Notes under the pieces: generated by a model | What the model saw: only the letters and a program-made list of their open reading frames with translations | Told to the model about the DNA's origin: nothing | The model's database searches: none | Part shown: in pieces, positions 14,602 to 22,783 of the stretch | Numbering within the stretch: the first letter of the stretch is position 1 | Layout: each line of letters starts with the position of its first letter | From: an uncultured Odoribacter sp. | GTDB taxonomy: Bacteria > Bacteroidota > Bacteroidia > Bacteroidales > Marinifilaceae | Direction of reading: 5' to 3' | DNA length: 27,882 nucleotides | NCBI GenBank assembly: GCA_905193145.1 | Contig: CAJJNP010000024.1 | Span: 1 to 27,882 of the forward strand | Position numbers and translations under genes: made by a program

Positions 14602-15888
14602 ATGAAAAAAGAGACACCCATAAATTCGAATATTCCGTTGCTGCGGAAAAAACTGGATTTGTTGCTCCGCACCGGTAAATTGCTAATGGAAAGTGCAGCA
14701 GATACCAACCGCATTGAACGCACCATAAAACGCATGGCTGCCTTTATGGAAATTCCGGAAGAAAAGCTTCATCTGGATATCAGATGGACTATGATTATGG
14801 TGAATGTCAGTGACGAAAGCCATTCTTTTTCCAAGTTTCAAAAATGCCAGAAACACGGAATCAATATGACGACAATCACAGCCATCAGTCAATTGTCCCG
14901 AAAAGCTGTCAGAGAAAACTATACCCTTACGCAATATGAAGACGAGCTGCAGAAGATAGCCCGTCAGCCACGCAATTACCTGCCCAATCTCGTTGCGATT
15001 GGAGCAGGCTTTGCCTGTGGCGGATTCTGTAAACTGTTCGGCTGCGACTGGATGGCCTTTTTGTTTACCTCCCTGTGCGCCTTTGCCGGATTTCACCTCC
15101 GCACCTATTGCATTGAAAAAGGCATCAATGTATATATGAGTATCGCCATCGCTGCATTTATATCCACCTGTCTGGCGTATGCCTCTTCTTTCACCGGATT
15201 ATCCGACACCCCATTCCAGCCGCTTCTGGCATGTGCCCTATTCATTGTACCCGGAGTGCCTCTTATCAACTTTGTAGACGATATGATAGACAATCATCTA
15301 CTGGTCGGCATCACCCGAGCTGCCAATACCATCGTCATTATGGGCGCCATGACATTCGGCATCGCTTTTGCCATTCGGGTGCTGGTGATGAATGATATGG
15401 AAATCGACTATAAATTCAGTGAGCTCAGTATGGTGCCACACGATCCTTATTATATCTATGCCATCGCCGCAGCCATTGCTGCTGTCGGCTTTTCCATGAT
15501 ATTCAACATTCAACGTCACCTGCTGTGGGTGGTGGCAATCGGAGGCATCATTGCGGTATGCACCCGGAATTTTGTCAATCTGAATCTGGGATACGGACCT
15601 GTCATCGGTTCTTTTACGGGAAGTATCGTCGTCAGCCTGCTTGCTGTGAAAGCATCGCATTATTTCCATGTGCCTATCCATGTATTAGCCATTCCCTCGG
15701 TCATTCCGATGATACCGGGGGTATTGATGTACCGTTCCATATTTGCATTCATCAATATGCAAGGTGTGATAGGAGAAGTGACGAACGCTTTTTTAAACGG
15801 CATCAATTCAGCATTAATCATCCTCTGCATCTCTCTGGGAGTGGCTATTCCGAACATTTTTGCACGGCGTTATAGGCGACTTAAATAG
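14602..15888 (+). CDS. ThrE/YjjPB-family exporter
   Basis: A 428-residue protein joining the two modules of the ThrE family. The N-terminal cytosolic part (about 10-125, with LLMESAADTNRIERTIKRM and TAISQLSRKA) leads into about ten membrane helices. The first set (about 127-275) contains the VPGVPLIN motif, and a second ThrE_2-like set (about 285-425) contains VIPMIPGVLMYR. Corynebacterium ThrE exports threonine and serine; in E. coli the split homologue YjjP/YjjB is reported as a succinate exporter. Coming 23 nt after the AAEx gene with no terminator or promoter between, it is almost certainly in the same riboswitch transcript. An amino acid or succinate is the most likely substrate; the sequence cannot decide. 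Confidence 0.85.
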   Translation: MKKETPINSNIPLLRKKLDLLLRTGKLLMESAADTNRIERTIKRMAAFMEIPEEKLHLDIRWTMIMVNVSDESHSFSKFQKCQKHGINMTTITAISQLSRKAVRENYTLTQYEDELQKIARQPRNYLPNLVAIGAGFACGGFCKLFGCDWMAFLFTSLCAFAGFHLRTYCIEKGINVYMSIAIAAFISTCLAYASSFTGLSDTPFQPLLACALFIVPGVPLINFVDDMIDNHLLVGITRAANTIVIMGAMTFGIAFAIRVLVMNDMEIDYKFSELSMVPHDPYYIYAIAAAIAAVGFSMIFNIQRHLLWVVAIGGIIAVCTRNFVNLNLGYGPVIGSFTGSIVVSLLAVKASHYFHVPIHVLAIPSVIPMIPGVLMYRSIFAFINMQGVIGEVTNAFLNGINSALIILCISLGVAIPNIFARRYRRLK

Positions 15889-15962
15889 TATAGTCAATAG
15901 GGAACTCCTGTAACAAACATAAAAAAAATCAGCAAACATCCGTGCAATACGGAAAAAATTGA

Positions 15963-15970
15963 TACTTTCG
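15963..15970 (+). promoter_or_regulatory. nadB: Candidate -7 element for nadB
   Basis: TACTTTCG is one base from TAnnTTTG and would start transcription about 15 nt before the nadB ATG. There is no clear -33 box. No terminator separates it from the ThrE-like gene, so read-through from the riboswitch promoter is also possible. Confidence 0.35.
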
Positions 15971-15991
15971 CATCAATTTACATTTTTGAAA

Positions 15992-17560
15992 ATGCGACAT
16001 TACGACTATATCATTGCAGGAAGCGGACTTGCAGGTTTGTATACAGCATATCATGCGGCAGCATACGGAAAGGTTGCGCTTTTGACAAAATCAGGAATTA
16101 CTGAGAGTAACTCCTATTTTGCACAGGGAGGCATCGCAGCAGTCACGGATGAGGACGATGCGCCTGCTCTCCATTTTGAAGACACAATTATAGCAGGGCG
16201 CGGATTATGCGACTACCCTGCCGTCAATATTTTGGTAAACGAAGGTCCGCAACGTATCCGCGAACTGATTGCCGAAGGCATGCACTTCGACATGGAAGAC
16301 GGCAGCCTTGCCCTAGGGCTTGAAGGTGGACATCACCGGAAGCGTATTCTTCACGCAGGCGGCGACGCCACCGGTCGGATGGTGACCAGCTTTATGATCA
16401 GCAAGGTGATTAATCATCCGCGCATAGACATTTTCGAAAACCACTCTGTCATCGGTATCCTGGAGGATAACAATACCTGCTACGGTGTGCGTGCCTGGAA
16501 TCTGGTGACCCAATCCGAAGAGCTTTATACAGCTCCGCATACATTCCTTACCTTAGGAGGTACTTCCGCTATCTATAAACGAACCACCAATCCCCATACG
16601 ACTATCGGGGACGGGTTGGCGCTTGCCTATAATGCAGGCTGCGAAATTGCCGATATGGAGTTTATACAGTTTCATCCATCCGCTATCTGTACAAATTCGG
16701 AAGAGGCTTTTCTGATTAGCGAAGCTGTCAGAGGCGAGGGAGCCTGGCTCATCAATCAGAATGGCGAACGCTTTATGCCGGCTATCCATGAATTGGCAGA
16801 ATTGGCGCCACGCGATATTGTAGCACAATCCATCTACGGACAGATGCGCAAATACAATCAGGATTTTGTCTGGCTGTCACTGAAACACCTGGATCCGGAG
16901 GCTATAAAACGCCGTTTCCCGACTATCTACGAAAAATGCAAGGAATTGGGAATAGACATGTGCGACCGCATTCCTGTTGCCCCGGCAGCCCACTATATGG
17001 TAGGCGGTGTGAGGACCGACCTCAACGGACAAACCAATATCCGCAATCTGTATATCTGTGGAGAATTGGCATCATCAGGCATCATGGGAGCAAACCGACT
17101 GGCCTCCAATTCGCTGATTGAATGCCTGGTGTTCGGCAAAAGAGCCGTGGAAGCGTCTCGCCAATACCAACAAACGGAAAAGACTCCTCACTTTACAACC
17201 CGCTATCATTATAACGAGCAGTATGCCCCTAGATATATCCAATTGAAACAACAGATTTCCAAGTTGATGACGGTACATGCCGGTATCATCCGGAATGCTG
17301 CCCTACTACAGGAGGGACTGAAACAATTGGAAGAACTGGAAAAGGAAATTCCATCCGAAGAGAACGAATATTATTCTCTCATCAGCCATAACCTGATTAC
17401 GGTAGCACGGCTGATTATCTGTTCTGCACTCTTCCGGCAGGAAAGCCGTGGCGGCCACTTCCGTGAAGATTTTCCACAGAGCAACGAGCAATATCTGTTC
17501 CACATTGTGCAACAGAAAGACAAAGAAATCAAGACAATACCCATTGATGTAAATATGTAA
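15992..17560 (+). CDS. nadB: L-aspartate oxidase
   Basis: A 522-residue FAD enzyme turning L-aspartate into iminoaspartate, the first step of de novo NAD synthesis. In anaerobes fumarate can serve as electron acceptor, yielding succinate. Seen here: the dinucleotide-binding GSGLAG (10-15), SYFAQGGIAAV (41-51), HAGGDATGRM (121-130), EFIQFHP (223-229), APRDIVA (272-278, with the catalytic-type Arg), HYMVGG (334-339) and RLASNSLIECLVFG (369-382). The C-terminal helical domain is complete. The ATG at 15992 is preferred over an in-frame TTG at 15959, which would lie upstream of the -7 element. nadC follows 12 nt downstream. Confidence 0.96.
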   Translation: MRHYDYIIAGSGLAGLYTAYHAAAYGKVALLTKSGITESNSYFAQGGIAAVTDEDDAPALHFEDTIIAGRGLCDYPAVNILVNEGPQRIRELIAEGMHFDMEDGSLALGLEGGHHRKRILHAGGDATGRMVTSFMISKVINHPRIDIFENHSVIGILEDNNTCYGVRAWNLVTQSEELYTAPHTFLTLGGTSAIYKRTTNPHTTIGDGLALAYNAGCEIADMEFIQFHPSAICTNSEEAFLISEAVRGEGAWLINQNGERFMPAIHELAELAPRDIVAQSIYGQMRKYNQDFVWLSLKHLDPEAIKRRFPTIYEKCKELGIDMCDRIPVAPAAHYMVGGVRTDLNGQTNIRNLYICGELASSGIMGANRLASNSLIECLVFGKRAVEASRQYQQTEKTPHFTTRYHYNEQYAPRYIQLKQQISKLMTVHAGIIRNAALLQEGLKQLEELEKEIPSEENEYYSLISHNLITVARLIICSALFRQESRGGHFREDFPQSNEQYLFHIVQQKDKEIKTIPIDVNM

Positions 17561-17572
17561 AAACCATATAAT

Positions 17573-18406
17573 ATGCAGTACGACAAATTGATTGACCAAC
17601 TGATAGACCTTGCTATTGAAGAGGATATCGCAACAGGAGATGTAACGACCAATTCTATTATTCCCGCACATTCCCGCGCTGTTGCCGAAATGAAAATGAA
17701 GGCTGATGGTGTGATTTCCGGTCTGGAAATTGCCAAAAAAGTATACGAGCGTTTTGAAAAAGACATTGTATGGGAGCCCAAAGTGAAAGACGGTGATGCA
17801 GTGAAAAAAGGCGATATTATCTTGCGTATTGAAGCAAGCTACCGCTGTCTGTTGCTGGGAGAACGTTTGTCACTGAACATTCTGCAACGCATGTCCGGCA
17901 TCGCAACCGAAACCGCCAAGTATGTAAAGGAGCTGGCCGGCACACACACCCAATTGCTGGACACCCGCAAGACCGCTCCGGGATTGCGGGTATTGGATAA
18001 AATGGCTGTAAAAGACGGCGGCGGAACGAACCACCGTATGGGACTTTATGATATGTCAATGATTAAAGACAACCATATCAAGGTGGCCGGCGGAATTACC
18101 AATGCAGTGAAAGCCGTACGCGCCAACATTCCTGCAGATATAAAAATTGAGGTGGAAACCACCAATCTTGACGAGGTGCGCGAAGCATTGGCAGCCAAAG
18201 CCGATATCATCATGCTCGATAATATGAACAATGCCGATATGGCCGAAGCCGTGAAAATCATTAACGGAGCCGCCAAGACAGAAGCATCCGGAAATATGAG
18301 CATTCCAAGATTGAAAGAAGTGGCCGCTACCGGCGTTGATTTTATCAGTGTAGGTGCCCTCACCCATTCTGTAACTGCACTTGATATCAGTATGAATATA
18401 AAATAG
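17573..18406 (+). CDS. nadC: Nicotinate-nucleotide pyrophosphorylase (carboxylating), QPRTase
   Basis: A 277-residue cytosolic enzyme joining quinolinate and PRPP to give nicotinate mononucleotide, CO2 and pyrophosphate, the third step of the pathway. Motifs are GERLSLNILQRMSGIAT (96-112), the phosphate- and quinolinate-binding DTRKTAPGLR (130-139), GGGTNHRMGLYD (149-160), KDNHI (165-169) and the C-terminal ISVGALTHS that closes the barrel. The length is normal. It lies between nadB and nadA, so all three enzymes of the aspartate-to-NaMN route are encoded together. Confidence 0.96.
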   Translation: MQYDKLIDQLIDLAIEEDIATGDVTTNSIIPAHSRAVAEMKMKADGVISGLEIAKKVYERFEKDIVWEPKVKDGDAVKKGDIILRIEASYRCLLLGERLSLNILQRMSGIATETAKYVKELAGTHTQLLDTRKTAPGLRVLDKMAVKDGGGTNHRMGLYDMSMIKDNHIKVAGGITNAVKAVRANIPADIKIEVETTNLDEVREALAAKADIIMLDNMNNADMAEAVKIINGAAKTEASGNMSIPRLKEVAATGVDFISVGALTHSVTALDISMNIK

Positions 18407-18426
18407 GAAGGATTAATAATTCTTAT

Positions 18427-18434
18427 TATCTTTG
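18427..18434 (+). promoter_or_regulatory. nadA: Possible internal promoter element for nadA (and pheT)
   Basis: TATCTTTG lies in the 48-nt gap before nadA and matches the -7 consensus exactly. No TTG is present at the -33 distance, so it may be weak or coincidental. Confidence 0.3.
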
Positions 18435-18454
18435 AGCCCATAAATAAAAATGTT

Positions 18455-19381
18455 ATGACGAATACGGAAATTATTGACAGAATACAGCAACTGAAAAAAG
18501 AGAAAAATGCCGTCATTCTGGCACATTATTATACGCGTCCGGAAGTGCAGGACATCGCAGACTATTTAGGCGATTCCCTTGGGCTGTCACAAGAAGCCGG
18601 CAAGACGGATGCCGACATCATTGTATTCTGCGGAGTACATTTTATGGCAGAAACCGCAGCTATCATCTCTCCCGACAAGAAAGTGCTTATCCCGGCCCAA
18701 CATGCCGGCTGCTCATTGGCGGAAAGCATTACAGGATATGATTTGAAAAAATGGAAAGAAGCCAATCCGGACGGCATTGTGGTGAGCTATGTAAATACAA
18801 CCGCTGATGTAAAAGCCTGGACCGACATCTGCTGCACTTCAGCCAATGCACTGAAAGTGGTACAGAGTATCCCGCACGACCAGAAAGTGTTGTTTGTACC
18901 GGACAGAAATCTGGGTAGCTGGATTATGAAAGAGACAGGACGCCATCTGGAATTATGGGAAGGCGACTGCTGTGTCCATGCACGCATCTCTGCCGAAATG
19001 ATTTTGGAAAAAAGCCGAGAATATCCGGAAGCAGACATCCTTATTCATCCCGAGTCCGACTGCTCGCATGACGACCGTATCCTGAACCTGCCGCAAGCAT
19101 ATATGTATTCGACAGCCGGAATGATTAAGCATGCAAACCAATCACCGAAGAAGCAATTCATCATTGCAACGGAGATTGAAACATTGCACAAACTGAAAAA
19201 GGACAATCCGGACAAGGAATTTATCCCCATCCACCCACAAACCATTTGCGGCCAGATGAAAAAAGTAACCTTGAAAGGAGTACTTGAAGCATTGGAAAAA
19301 GAGCAATATGTCGTGAAAGTTTCGGACGAAATCCGTGAACGTGCTTTAAAACCGATTGAACGGATGCTCTCAATTTGCTAA
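18455..19381 (+). CDS. nadA: Quinolinate synthase A, [4Fe-4S] enzyme
   Basis: A 308-residue enzyme condensing iminoaspartate with dihydroxyacetone phosphate to quinolinate, the second step of the pathway. The three cluster ligands of the compact NadA type are visible: C86 (HAGCSLAE), C172 (GDCCVHARI) and C265 (TICGQMKK). Other landmarks are AHYYTRPEVQDIADYLGDSL (23-42), FCGVHFMAETA (58-68), CCTSANA (126-132) and HPESDC (198-203). The cluster is oxygen-sensitive, which suits an anaerobe. It lies 48 nt after nadC and 21 nt before pheT. Confidence 0.96.
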   Translation: MTNTEIIDRIQQLKKEKNAVILAHYYTRPEVQDIADYLGDSLGLSQEAGKTDADIIVFCGVHFMAETAAIISPDKKVLIPAQHAGCSLAESITGYDLKKWKEANPDGIVVSYVNTTADVKAWTDICCTSANALKVVQSIPHDQKVLFVPDRNLGSWIMKETGRHLELWEGDCCVHARISAEMILEKSREYPEADILIHPESDCSHDDRILNLPQAYMYSTAGMIKHANQSPKKQFIIATEIETLHKLKKDNPDKEFIPIHPQTICGQMKKVTLKGVLEALEKEQYVVKVSDEIRERALKPIERMLSIC

Positions 19382-19402
19382 ACACTGTAAAACAATAGAA
19401 CT

Positions 19403-21850
19403 ATGAATATATCTCTGAATTGGCTGAATGATTATCTGAAAACAGATTTGAATGTTGAAGAAATCTGCGAAATACTGACAGCTATCGGGCTGGAAGTTGG
19501 CGGCTATGAAAAAATAGAATCTATCCGTGGCGGACTGAAAGGATTGGTGGTAGGCGAAGTTAAAACTTGCGAAAATCACCCGGATTCTGACCATCTGCAT
19601 GTTACAACAGTCGATGTAGGTGACGGACGTCCCACCCCCATTGTCTGTGGAGCACACAATGTGGCTGCCGGACAGAAAGTTATTGTGGCAACTATCGGCA
19701 CTGTACTTTATGATGGCGATAAAGAATTCACTATCAAGAAATCAAAATTACGTGGTTGTCCTTCAGAAGGAATGATCTGCGCCGAAGATGAAATCGGTGT
19801 AGGCACTTCGCACGATGGTATTATCGTACTGCCTGCAGATGTAAAAGTAGGGACTCCTGCTGCCGAATATTATAATATTACCAATGACTATTGCATTGAA
19901 GTAGATATCACTCCGAACCGTGTGGACGGAGCTTCGCACATCGGTGTAGCACGCGATTTGGCTGCATATCTGCAACAGACTCGCGACATACATTACACTC
20001 TGCCCTCTGTTGAGGCTTTCAAAACGGACAGCAATACTGCCGGAATCAGCATAGAGGTAGCACGTCCGGAAGCTTGCCCACGCTATGCAGGAGTATGCAT
20101 TGAAGGAGTAAAAGTCCAGCCATCACCGGAATGGTTGCAGACTCGTCTGAAGGCTATCGGTCATAACCCCATCAATAATGTTGTGGATATTACAAACTAT
20201 GTTCTGTTTGAATTAGGCCAGCCATTACATGCTTTCGATAAAGATAAAATCAAAGGTAACAAAGTTGTGATTCGCAGTTTCCCTACAGGAACCAAATTTA
20301 CCACTCTTGATGGCGTTGAGCGCGAATTAAACGAAAACGACTTGATGGTGTGCAATACAGAGGAACCCATGTGTATTGCTGGTGTATTCGGTGGTTTGGA
20401 CAGCGGTATCACAGAAGAAACAACTAATGTATTCCTTGAAAGTGCCTGTTTTGATCCGGTATTTGTCCGCAAGACAGCCCGCCGTCACGGATTAAGCACC
20501 GATGCATCCTTCCGTTTTGAAAGAGGAACAGATCCCAATATTGTAATTTATGCTCTGAAACGTGCAGCTTTATTGATTCAGGAAACCGGTGGTGGAAAAA
20601 TTACATCAGACATTATAGATATCTATCCGAATCCGATTGCCGACTTTGAAGTGGAGTTACTCTATGCTCACGTTGACCGTCTGATTGGCAAAGCGATAGG
20701 ACACGATACCATTAAAAACATCCTACGAGCATTGGAAATCAAAATCGTAGAGGAAAACGAAGACAAATTACTGTTGCACATTCCCCCCTACCGCGTAGAT
20801 GTACGCAGAGAAGCTGATGTTATAGAAGATATTTTACGCATCTACGGCTTCAATAATATAGAAGTGCCAGCTAAAGTAAACTCTACATTGAGCTACTCTG
20901 AAAAACCGGATGATTTTCAGTTGAAAAACAAAATATCAGATTTATTGGTTGCCAATGGTTTCTATGAAATCATGAACAATTCATTGACAAAAGCTGCGTA
21001 TTTTGAAAATCTTGAAACCTATAAATCGGAAAATACAGTCATGCTTTTCAATCCGCTCAGTTCGGATTTGAATGCAATGCGCCAGACATTGCTGTTTGGT
21101 GGTCTTGAAACAATCGCCCACAACGTAAACCGTAAAAGCACTAGCCTCCGCTTGTTTGAATTTGGTAAGGCATATAGCTTCACGAAAAAAGAGGGAGACA
21201 ACCACTTAAAACAGTACAAGGAAGAGGATAAATTATCCATATTTGTAACAGGAGATAAAACTCAAACTTCTTGGAACAGCAAGGCGCAAAAAAGCGACTT
21301 CTTCACGATGAAATGCTATGTGGAAATGATACTGACCCGTCTGGGATTCAAACCCGACGCTCTTACAACAGAAGAAACAAGCGAGGACATTTATCGTGAA
21401 GGCATTGTATACAGCCAAAATGGCAAACACCTTGTCTCTATGGGTATGTTAAGCCATAAAGTATTGAAACGGACTGACATTGAACAAGACGTATACTATG
21501 CTGAATTCTCATGGGAAAATATTATAAAGACCTTGAAGAATCATGTCATCACTTTTGCACCTATGGCAAAATTCCCGGCTGTAAAACGCGACTTGGCCTT
21601 GTTGTTAGACAAGAAAGTCACATTCAAGGAGGTTCGTGACATTGCTTTGCGTACAGAGAAAAACTTATTAAAATCTGTAAGTCTCTTCGATGTATACGAA
21701 GGTGAAAAATTAGGTGCCGGCAAGAAATCATATGCTGTCAGCTTCTTGCTGCAAGATGAAGAAAAAACACTTACCGACAAACAAATCGATAAGATTATGA
21801 ATAAATTAATGGGTGCTTACAAACACTTATTAAATGCAGAAATACGATAA
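19403..21850 (+). CDS. pheT: Phenylalanine-tRNA ligase beta subunit
   Basis: An 815-residue beta chain of the heterotetrameric PheRS. Domains in order are the N-terminal segment (MNISLNWLNDYLK), an EMAP-type tRNA-binding domain (about 40-150, with HPDSDHLHVTTVDVG and CGAHNVAAGQKV), the B3/B4 editing region (about 205-370, including NPINNVVDITNYV and DASFRFERGTDP), B5 (about 400-475), the catalytic-like core, and the C-terminal FDX-ACB anticodon-binding domain (about 720-815, FPAVKRDLALLLDKKV). The length is normal. pheS is not in the window. Read-through from nadA is likely given the 21-nt gap. A strong hairpin terminator follows. Confidence 0.97.
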   Translation: MNISLNWLNDYLKTDLNVEEICEILTAIGLEVGGYEKIESIRGGLKGLVVGEVKTCENHPDSDHLHVTTVDVGDGRPTPIVCGAHNVAAGQKVIVATIGTVLYDGDKEFTIKKSKLRGCPSEGMICAEDEIGVGTSHDGIIVLPADVKVGTPAAEYYNITNDYCIEVDITPNRVDGASHIGVARDLAAYLQQTRDIHYTLPSVEAFKTDSNTAGISIEVARPEACPRYAGVCIEGVKVQPSPEWLQTRLKAIGHNPINNVVDITNYVLFELGQPLHAFDKDKIKGNKVVIRSFPTGTKFTTLDGVERELNENDLMVCNTEEPMCIAGVFGGLDSGITEETTNVFLESACFDPVFVRKTARRHGLSTDASFRFERGTDPNIVIYALKRAALLIQETGGGKITSDIIDIYPNPIADFEVELLYAHVDRLIGKAIGHDTIKNILRALEIKIVEENEDKLLLHIPPYRVDVRREADVIEDILRIYGFNNIEVPAKVNSTLSYSEKPDDFQLKNKISDLLVANGFYEIMNNSLTKAAYFENLETYKSENTVMLFNPLSSDLNAMRQTLLFGGLETIAHNVNRKSTSLRLFEFGKAYSFTKKEGDNHLKQYKEEDKLSIFVTGDKTQTSWNSKAQKSDFFTMKCYVEMILTRLGFKPDALTTEETSEDIYREGIVYSQNGKHLVSMGMLSHKVLKRTDIEQDVYYAEFSWENIIKTLKNHVITFAPMAKFPAVKRDLALLLDKKVTFKEVRDIALRTEKNLLKSVSLFDVYEGEKLGAGKKSYAVSFLLQDEEKTLTDKQIDKIMNKLMGAYKHLLNAEIR

Positions 21851-21878
21851 TTTACGTTTGTAAAGATTGTATATAAAG

Positions 21879-21923
21879 GCTCAAGTCAGGAAAATAAAAA
21901 ATAATTCTGCCTTGAGCTTTTTT
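21879..21923 (+). terminator. Rho-independent terminator after pheT
   Basis: GCTCAAG (21879-21885) pairs with CTTGAGC at the 3' side, with further CAG/CTG pairing inward, followed by a six-T run. The loop is long and A/T-rich. Confidence 0.75.
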
Positions 21924-21994
21924 ATCATAGTTTCTATCACAAAAACAATCCGTTTTCGTATATTTAGAAGTCAAAACAATCATTTCTCTGTTGT

Positions 21995-22783
21995 ATGAAT
22001 ATAAACAAACTATATCATTTAGGCTTAGCTTTAGGAGGAGGCGGTGCTCGCGGATTTGTACATCTAGGAGTACTTCAAGCACTACAAGAACTTGGGATGC
22101 GCCCGGATATCATTTCCGGAACCAGTGCAGGAGCTATTGTTGGAGCCATGATTGCATCTGGACATTCTCCTCTGCAATGCCTCGATTTTTTCAAGCGAAA
22201 AAAGATACGCGACTTCATCCGTCCAGCGATGTCAAAGAAAGGCTTTTTTACCATGAATAACTTGGAAAATGAGCTACATGAATTTATTGGAGTAGAAACA
22301 TTTGAAGAATTGAAAATCCCATTGATTGTAACGGCCAGTGATATAAACAATGCCCGCCCCGTGCATTTTAACCGAGGCAAATTGCTTCCGGCAGTTATTG
22401 CCTCCTGCTCTATACCAATTGTATTCGTACCCAAAGAAATTGAAGGAACTGAATATATTGATGGCGGAGCCTTCATGAACCTTCCTGTGCGTCCAATCCG
22501 CCCTCAATGCGAACAAGTCATCGCTGTTGAGATAAATTCATTCAATACAGCAGAAAAAATCAATAATATGGTAAGTATGGCTATCCGGACATTTCACATA
22601 GGCCTTGCAAGAAACACCGATATAGACCGCGTCATGGCAGATATCGTAATAGCCCCTAAGGATATGACTCAATACAATGTTTTCGATTTAAAAGAGAGCT
22701 GGGATATTTTTAAGACAGGATACGACCTTACCTATCAATTGATGAATAAACCAGTTTCTTCAACTTTCGATAAACATAAATAA
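21995..22783 (+). CDS. Patatin-like phospholipase/esterase, RssA (NTE) family
   Basis: A 262-residue cytoplasmic or membrane-associated serine hydrolase with a Ser-Asp dyad. The oxyanion glycine loop GGGGARG lies at 14-20, the nucleophile elbow GTSAG at 42-46 (S44), and the catalytic Asp in DGG at 156-158. No signal peptide or outer-membrane barrel is present, so it belongs to the short RssA/YchK type rather than the secreted patatins with a barrel domain. The substrate is unknown, possibly lysophospholipid or acyl esters. It forms its own unit after the pheT terminator, and its 3' end overlaps the convergent MATE gene by 56 bp. Confidence 0.85.
   Translation: MNINKLYHLGLALGGGGARGFVHLGVLQALQELGMRPDIISGTSAGAIVGAMIASGHSPLQCLDFFKRKKIRDFIRPAMSKKGFFTMNNLENELHEFIGVETFEELKIPLIVTASDINNARPVHFNRGKLLPAVIASCSIPIVFVPKEIEGTEYIDGGAFMNLPVRPIRPQCEQVIAVEINSFNTAEKINNMVSMAIRTFHIGLARNTDIDRVMADIVIAPKDMTQYNVFDLKESWDIFKTGYDLTYQLMNKPVSSTFDKHK

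Noticed and set aside
15959..15991. Alternative TTG start for nadB giving an 11-residue extension.
   Set aside because: It begins upstream of the candidate -7 box, and the family normally starts a few residues before the GxGLAG motif.
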